This document shows positions 58,022 to 64,000 of a DNA stretch of 64,000 bases, piece after piece. Source of the DNA: Misgurnus anguillicaudatus (lineage: Eukaryota > Chordata > Actinopteri > Cypriniformes > Cobitidae); contig NC_073361.2 in assembly GCF_027580225.2 (NCBI RefSeq), positions 18,609,001 through 18,673,000 on the forward strand, given 5' to 3'. The notes under the pieces were generated by a model that was not told the DNA's origin, did not search any database, and saw nothing but the letters and a program-made list of their open reading frames with translations. A program made the position numbers and the translations under genes. Position 1 is the first letter of the stretch. Each line of letters begins with the position of its first letter.

Positions 58022-58720
58022 GCCTGATCTCATGAGAATTTGTACGTATTTCATGAGCTGGCTTACTCATTAATTCATAGTAAGTGAATCATACAAAAAT
58101 ACGGTTATCAAACGTACGGCTATCATAAAAAAATGAAATCCAACCCCTAACCAGCCCAGTCTAAGTGTAAAAATCGTGCAATACATACGCCAAATTCCAC
58201 TTTGGCGTGCATATGATACGCCAGCCCATCCCATTCACTTAAACGGTGCATCCATTTTGTCGTTGTATTTATTGGTTTCTCAATTTTTTGCTATTTTTTT
58301 ACCATTTTCGCTTGGGTTTAGGGTTAGAACAACTTTTTGTCATATAAAAATGACATCCTAACCAATACCCCAACTCTAACCTCAACTCCAAGTGACCCTG
58401 GCTTAAATATGGACAAAAACATGGAGAAACCTGTATATTAAATAACCTCATTAAGCAAATCTAAAATCTAACCCTAAACCCAAGCGAAAATGGTTTAAAA
58501 AACAGAAAAAAATTGAGAAACCAATAAATAAAACGACAAAAAAGATGCACCGTTTAAGTGAATGGGAAGGACTGGCGTATATGCACGCCAAAGTGGAATT
58601 TGGCGTATGTATTGCACGATTTTTACACTTTGTGCTATTTATACGCATCTTCAGAAGACTGGGTAGCCCCTAACCCCAACGTCATAGGGGGAAGGCAAAT
58701 CATAAAAAAACGTACAAAGA
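58022..58720. mobile_element. GCCTGATCTCA foldback element, split by a nested palindrome
   Basis: GCCTGATCTCATGAGAATTT begins the left arm; AACCCCTAACC at 58143 and TAGCCCCTAACCCC at 58664 flank the insertion. After the insertion the right part includes AATCATAAAAAAACGTACAAA, mirroring the left arm's TTTGTACGTATTT. Family also at 29477. Confidence 0.6.
58155..58663. mobile_element. Palindromic element (CCCAGTCT ends) nested at 58.16 kb
   Basis: CCCAGTCT and AGACTGGG are the ends, and inner arms GTGTAAAAATCGTGCAATAC and GTATTGCACGATTTTTACAC pair perfectly, as do CCAAATTCCACTTTGGCG and its inverse. The left arm lacks about 31 bp present on the right. Non-coding. Confidence 0.75.
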
Positions 58721-59959
58721 CTTGGCATAAGATTGCAAGTATTTTGGCACAGATTTCAATAAATTGAATTAAAATTCAGATTCAATACTGATTCATTTGC
58801 TCTCTGTCTGTATGACCAATAATAACCGTCATTCTGTCCTTTAGACTTTTACAAGATGTGAAAGCTGTCGGATAGCCTGACAAGTAATAGCATAAGTTGG
58901 GAGGTACATAGTAGCACAAAGTACACCCCTGAAAAAGATAACTGCTGGAACAAAATGTATTTTTTTTATAGAACTTGGAATTCAGTAAAACTCATAAAAA
59001 ATGCAACAGAGGCAGAAGACACATGTGAAAGCAGGCCTGTGCAGGGTAGCTGTGAGGATTTCACAGACATTTGCAAGATGGGAGGTGTACTACAAATAAC
59101 ACTTAACAACAATACTGACGCAACCACCGAAAAGGGCATAGATAAAAAGATCAGTCTTTGGATTTTATGCATTGATTTTGAATCTCCCAGGCGAAGATGG
59201 CTATTTATCAGAAAATCAATATTTCTATTCAAGCCCACACCCAGGACTATTTATCCAAACTTTTGCTTTTTGGTTTGTAATTCTCTATTTATATTTCATC
59301 ACCAAAAAATAAAAAATTAGTGTGTTAAACTATAATAATCTAATAGTCAATGGCTGCTTCAAAAGTCTGACTTTAAACAATGCATGCCCAAGTATCAGAA
59401 AGAGCGACGGAGGCTCAATAATGCGTTCACGAACATTCTTCTCATTAATGCCTGTTCTGCTTCATTACGCTCTGGGCTGCTGCCAATGAGATCGTCCATC
59501 ATGCACACATACTCAGTCTCAATGACGTCTAAAGAGACTCCACACATACACACACACATCACATCAGAGTGGATTCACGTAATTCCACACATCATTTCCA
59601 ATTGACATATTACTTCATTTTGAGGACCAAATTATGTATCAATCTTTCTATCTCTCCAGCCATGCGACTCTCTTAAATGAATTTCTATAACGCACGCACA
59701 ATCGGACGATCAATTAAAGAACTTTTCAGTTGGAGGGCTTAATTACTTCTCATGTTCTCACAGCCATCTGGCAGGTCTTCTGGCACCTTCTCTCAACTGG
59801 AGCGAACTGATTGATACCCAGTGTGATGAAGATCCCCTCGTGCCATCTTTCTGCTTTGAAACGGGCAAATCTCAGAGGAAACATGCAAACAAGAAATTTC
59901 CTATACTTATTAGTTCCCAGAACCATCCTGTTTCTCACAATAATGTTACAACTGCAGAT
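58721..59959. other. Repeat-poor intron block, candidate conserved element (59.38-59.76 kb)
   Basis: No transposon ends. TTCTCATTAATGCC, CATTACGCTC and GATCAATTAAAG words in a balanced block suggest regulatory DNA. The frame at 58955-59320 has no domain. Confidence 0.3.
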
Positions 59960-60323
59960 TTAAGGACAAGTTCGGTATTTTACACTTAAATCCATGTTTT
60001 TAGATTGTTTAATGATGAAATAGAACGGTTTTGACTGAAATTTGGAAAGCATCTTTTGCAGCGAATTTTGTGTGAGCATATCAGTGAACACCCCTGACCA
60101 CTCGGTGAGTTTCACGTCTTTGTAAACGAAAGTTTAATGCATTTTAGGAAGGATTGTTCCTGTGCACCTATGCAGCCATTGTAGAGTTGGGGGCTGATAC
60201 ATCAGAAACCGAAAATTCTTGGGCCAGCATCATATGTCCAAATTTTATTCAAAACCGTTCTATTTCATCATACACAATCTCTAAACAGGGCTTTAAGTGT
60301 AAAATATCGAACTTGTCCTTTAA
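59960..60323. mobile_element. TTAA-flanked MITE (GGACAAGTTCGGTATTTTAC ends)
   Basis: TTAAGGACAAGTTCGGTATT and ATATCGAACTTGTCCTTTAA are inverted ends, TTAA at 59960-59963 and 60320-60323. Arms also share AATAGAACGGTTTTGA/CAAAACCGTTCTATTT. Non-coding. Confidence 0.85.
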
Positions 60324-60608
60324 TGCTGAATAATGCTGGGCCCTAACCATAGACTGTAAAAATACCATAGGTTTTTGAAGAGCCTTTTTGAAGCCAATAG
60401 ATGAATAACCAAAAAAAGGAGGGATATGGGTGGAGCTGAGGTGGGCCTGGTTGCTGAAGCCACACTCACCTTGCTCAATGGTAGTGACAGCAGTGGCAGT
60501 TCACCTGTCATTTAATTCACCATTAATTATGTTGTCGATGAGTGTTGTGTTGGGTGGACCTGCCCAAAATTAAGATTCACTAGACCACTCCCATTCCCCT
60601 AATGTATA
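60324..60608. other. Intron 1 sequence between elements
   Basis: Contains ATAGACTGTAAAAATACCAT, a word common in fish repeats, but no ends. No gene. Confidence 0.35.
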
Positions 60609-61100
60609 TTAAAGGATTAGTCAATTTTCTTTAAAAAAATTCAGATAATTTTCTCACCACCATGTCATCCAAAATGTTGACCTCTTTCTTTGTTCAGTCG
60701 AGAAGAAATTATGTTTCTTGTGGAAAACATTCCAGGATTTTTCTTATTTTAATGGACTTTAATGGACCCCAACACTTTTTAATGTTCTAATGCAGTTCAA
60801 AATTGCAGCTTCAAAGGACTCTAAACGATCTCAAATGAGGCATAAGGGTCTTATCTAGCGAAACGATTGTCATTTTTGGCAAGAAAAAAACACAACCTCT
60901 CATCTTCCGGTCCTGTAACGCGCCAGCGCAACCTCACGTAATATATCATTATGTTGGCGCGTCACAGGACCGGAGGAAGACAAGAAGGTTTAAAAGTGCA
61001 TATTTTTTATTTTTCTTGCCAAAAATGACAATCGTTTCGCTAGAAAAGACCCTTATGCCTCGTTTGAGATTGTTTAGAGTCCTTTGAAACTGCAATTTTA

Positions 61101-63304
61101 AACTTCTGACATGCTCTTACATTTGGTCTTTTTTCAGTTGCTTTACAACATAATAATGGGAAGTGTCTCATACCACTGCGTTCAGCACAAACTGGGCTAA
61201 AATATTATATGAGCTACATGTATGTACATGTTTGTATTTTTGAGAGAAAAATGTTTATGCGTGGTTTTTAAAAAAGCAAATTTTTTAAGTCACTTATATA
61301 AGTCCACAAAACCCATACTAAACATGTTTTAACAAGACTTTCCTAAACATAATCTAGTAGTCTAGAGTTTTTTCTTTAAAATGATGTGACAATCACCATG
61401 CCTAATTATTCACATAAAACAATGTATTCATTTAGAAATTGTAAGACACTTTTTGTTTAGACAGGCTGTATGCGAGAAGGATTGATTGACAGCAAGCAAA
61501 CAAAGGCTCGCATAATGAGCTGCATAATGAGGCAGGAATGTGAGAATAAAGTACAGTGAAGAATGTGAGGACAAATGTATACATGTTTGTTTGAGGTTTA
61601 TTAAGTTAACAATATAATCAAAATAGAAATGATGGTTAGTAGGACATTTTAAGTTTATTTGGAAACATACCCTATTCCTAAAACTTTGTATAAACTAAGA
61701 AACTGATACACAACAGAGCTGTAAACTTCATGTGGCTCATGTTACCATATAACTTTATGTCCAAAAAGTGTTTTTCCACTTCATAGTTTTGTACTGATGA
61801 GAGAGATGCATACCTCTAAGAGAGTTATAAACAGCTGTTAGCATAAATTGTCCACAGAAATACCCTTACTTATATAACTGATGGGTAAATGTCACTGATA
61901 CTAAGTTACATTCATATACTATCTTGTACATAAACTTAATCTCAGATAAACATCTGCAGCAATTAATATGAAAAGCTGTTTTCAGATGACTGTTTTCAGA
62001 TGCCCATCCCCTTATCGTCTAGCTTCTGTTTTAAACGTGTTTCTGTAAGCACGTATGAACTTTAAAAACACATCGCATGTGCGCGAGCTCGCGTCTCCGT
62101 GTAACGCAGCGCTCATAAAAACGGTGTCGCGTGTAAAGCGCAATGTATGGAATTACCTTGCATGTAAACAATATGGAATCATTTTACAGCAAATCCCGCA
62201 GTGCAGCATTTACTCAAAGTTGCCATGACAGATACGAAAGTGAATAACTGTGTCTTAACACTGTACAACATGTAAGATATCCGCCATTATGGGAGGTCAC
62301 GCGTACTCGTTTGTAAATAAGCATGTAAACATGGAATCATATTACAGCACACACTTAAAAGATACAGCAGTTCAAGCTTACTGAAAGTTTCCACGAAGGA
62401 TATAAGTGAATAACTGTGTTTAACACTGTTACAGCATGCAACAGTGAAATCCGCCATTACGTGAGATCGCGTCCGTTTGTAAACAATGCGAAACTTTTTC
62501 AATCCGAAGCGTGTAGTCTGCTAAGGTTGCTTAACGTTACTGTATGTAGGCTGAACTGCACAAGCCATGAGCATATTAAGTTACATGATAGCAAATATAA
62601 ATGGTATAAATTAACTGTTAACGTTACTTACTTCTAATCCAGCAGTGCGTTCTCCATTGTTCTTCTTAAGTAACATTAAAGATAAATGCTTCTCTTCCTC
62701 AATGTCCAGACATAAATGAAGATATTCCTCACGTGTGTGAATAAAGTTTATAATCCAAACATGCGGTAAAAAGTCTTTAAATCTGATCAAACTTTACGCT
62801 TTGCTTCTTATGGTTGAACAGCTCGTGTCTTCATTACCATGTCAACAGCTGTGGGCGTGACCAAATTAAAGATAATGAAGTCAGCCAGGAAAAACGGTAC
62901 TCTCTTTACTTCAATGCAGATTACATAAACTGGCAATATTTGTTTTCGATTATATTTAGCTTGTTTAAAAGTAGACATTTCAGGCTTTCTTTGGATGTGT
63001 GTATCATGCTTGTGTGACGAGTAATCGCGGAGTTTCAATTGATTTTTGTAACGTGTTATGAGAGACAGCTGGCGGAGACAGAAATGTCTGGATGGACACC
63101 CTGTTTATTTTCTTTATTTGACAAAAACACAAAGATCTGTTGTTATTGTGAATGAACACATATTAAAGAAGACCCTTTACCGTTTCAAATGATGTCAAAC
63201 ACGTAAGTGTATGATTATTAATGATGGAGTATTTTAAATTGATTCTGCCATGATAAGGAAAAAACACGTCAAAACGCGGCCCCGCGTTTTTGGACCCCAG
63301 GGGG
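61101..63304. mobile_element. 2.2-kb insertion ending GGGGGTTAA inside foldback copy D
   Basis: The right end, CCCCAGGGGGTTAA, with inner GCGGCCCCGCG hairpin, looks like the terminus of a TTAA-target element common in zebrafish-type genomes. The left junction reads TTTTAAACTTCTGACATG and has only a loose match, so the left end may be degraded. No transposase frame; a tandem duplication lies at 62.16-62.49 kb. Confidence 0.55.
62162..62490. repeat. Two-unit tandem duplication, about 165 bp
   Basis: Both units contain in order ATGGAATCAT(A/T)TTACAGCA, GTGAATAACTGTGT, TAACACTGT, ATCCGCCATTA and GTTTGTAAA. Several indels separate them, so the duplication is not recent. Confidence 0.75.
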
Positions 63305-63495
63305 TTAAAACTGTTAAGTGTTGGGGTCCATTAAAGTCCATTAAAATGAGAAAAATCCTGTAATGTTTTCTTCAAAAAACATAATTTATTTTCGACTGAA
63401 CAAAGAAAGACATCAACATTTTGGATGACATGGTGGTGAGTAAATTATCTGGATTTTTTTTTTTTTTTTTTTAAGAAAATTTACTAATCCTTTAA

Positions 63496-64000
63496 ACAAC
63501 TCTTCCCCCCAATGAAAAGTTATCTTATCAATTAAAAGAAAACATTTCCCTGTAGAAGACACGTCCCTGATGAGTTTTTACTATTCTGCTATTACCCAAT
63601 TTATAAAAAACTGAAGCAAAGTGTTAACAACAGTTTTAACTTTTATGTATATGTATATTTTGATCATCGTTCTGAATCTGATCTCTAACAAAATTCCTTT
63701 ACAAAAAAGCAATTATTTCAGCTTTTTGCTCAAAATTTTTATTTTTGAAGAAACCATAATATTTGAGAGGTTATAAAAAGAGAACAAATGAAGATGAATT
63801 TTTTCCCTGTTTTGTTTGTTTGTTTGTTTGTTTGAAAGCAGAGGGTCTGTTCTTTTATTTGATATATTTGTATGTTTATATATTTATAGAAGAAAATGTT
63901 CCTGGAAGGCATTTTGTGAAACTTTTGTGAAAATCACAAAAAATGCTGGCAGCAACTTCTTTAAAAAAAGCTGGAGAACGAGGTAAAAAGCGAATGTCAG
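63496..64000. mobile_element. TTAACTCTTTCCC-family MITE, copy 3, partial and inverted
   Basis: AACTCTTCCCCCCAATGA at the left is the mirrored right end of copies 1 and 2. The subterminal words AATCTGATCTCTAAC, CAGAGGGTCTGTTCTTT and TGCTGGCAGCAACTTC follow in inverse order. A (GTTT)n stretch lies at 63809-63834. The element runs to the window edge, where its far end is decayed or cut. Confidence 0.7.

Larger units (their letters stand above)
60609..63495. mobile_element. Foldback family 'AAAGGATTAGTCC', copy D, split by a 2.2-kb insertion
   Basis: The left part (60609-61100) starts TTAAAGGATTAGTC and the right part (63305-63495) ends TTTACTAATCCTTTAA, with TTAA at both outer ends. The centre is shortened compared with copies A-C (GGTCCTGTAACGCGCC folds directly on GGCGCGTCACAGGACC). 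The two parts resume one another across the insertion. Confidence 0.82.

Noticed and set aside
1..64000. An undescribed multi-gene biological system
   Set aside because: Beyond one host exon, three Tc1 pseudogenes and a LINE end there is no coding sequence to build a system from; the novelty is limited to transposon structure and possible enhancers.

Overview
This is vertebrate nuclear DNA. It is AT-rich, carries almost no coding sequence, and is packed with the DNA-transposon debris typical of cypriniform (carp/zebrafish-type) fish: Tc1/mariner copies, hAT-like ends, short TTAA-flanked foldback elements and (AC)n/(GA)n/(TA)n microsatellites. The species cannot be fixed from sequence alone. 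No operons, CRISPR arrays, rRNA or convincing tRNA genes are present.

The one host-gene exon I can support is on the minus strand at 3632-3742. It is 111 bp, with a canonical acceptor and donor, both introns in phase 1. It encodes the start of a discoidin (F5/8 type C) domain that best matches exon 2 of contactin-associated protein-like 2 (cntnap2/Caspr2). The window is therefore read as intron 2 (positions 1-3631), exon 2, and more than 60 kb of intron 1 (3743-64000). Exon 1, with the signal peptide, must lie beyond position 64000 or was not recognised. Caspr-family genes are known for giant introns, which fits.

The rest is a transposon mosaic. Three Tc1-like transposons keep transposase remnants: 12.07-13.44 kb (minus), 17.74-18.94 kb (plus) and 52.63-54.24 kb (plus). 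The last is the youngest, with long near-identical inverted repeats and a reading frame broken by two one-base losses in A-runs. A LINE 3' end with reverse-transcriptase C-terminal coding lies at 8.66-9.17 kb. At least ten non-autonomous elements sit in TTAA targets. A Harbinger-like MITE family with TWA target duplications has four copies (34.7, 35.3, 47.0, 52.3 kb). A foldback family of about 850 bp has four copies (20.4, 32.4, 45.0, 60.6 kb), one split by a 2.2-kb insertion. Several insertions are nested, so relative ages can be read; the clearest are at 0.34-2.6, 4.7-5.24, 21.5-22.4, 24.0-24.7, 52.4-54.3, 58.0-58.7 and 60.6-63.5 kb.

Between repeats lie blocks with no visible repeat structure, notably 19.0-20.1, 31.4-31.8, 42.6-43.3, 45.9-46.4 and 59.4-59.8 kb. 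Their homeodomain-like TAAT and octamer-like words make them candidates for conserved intronic regulatory elements, to be tested by alignment. I found no evidence for a novel multi-gene system; the value of the window is the Caspr2 anchor, the datable transposon stratigraphy and the enhancer candidates.
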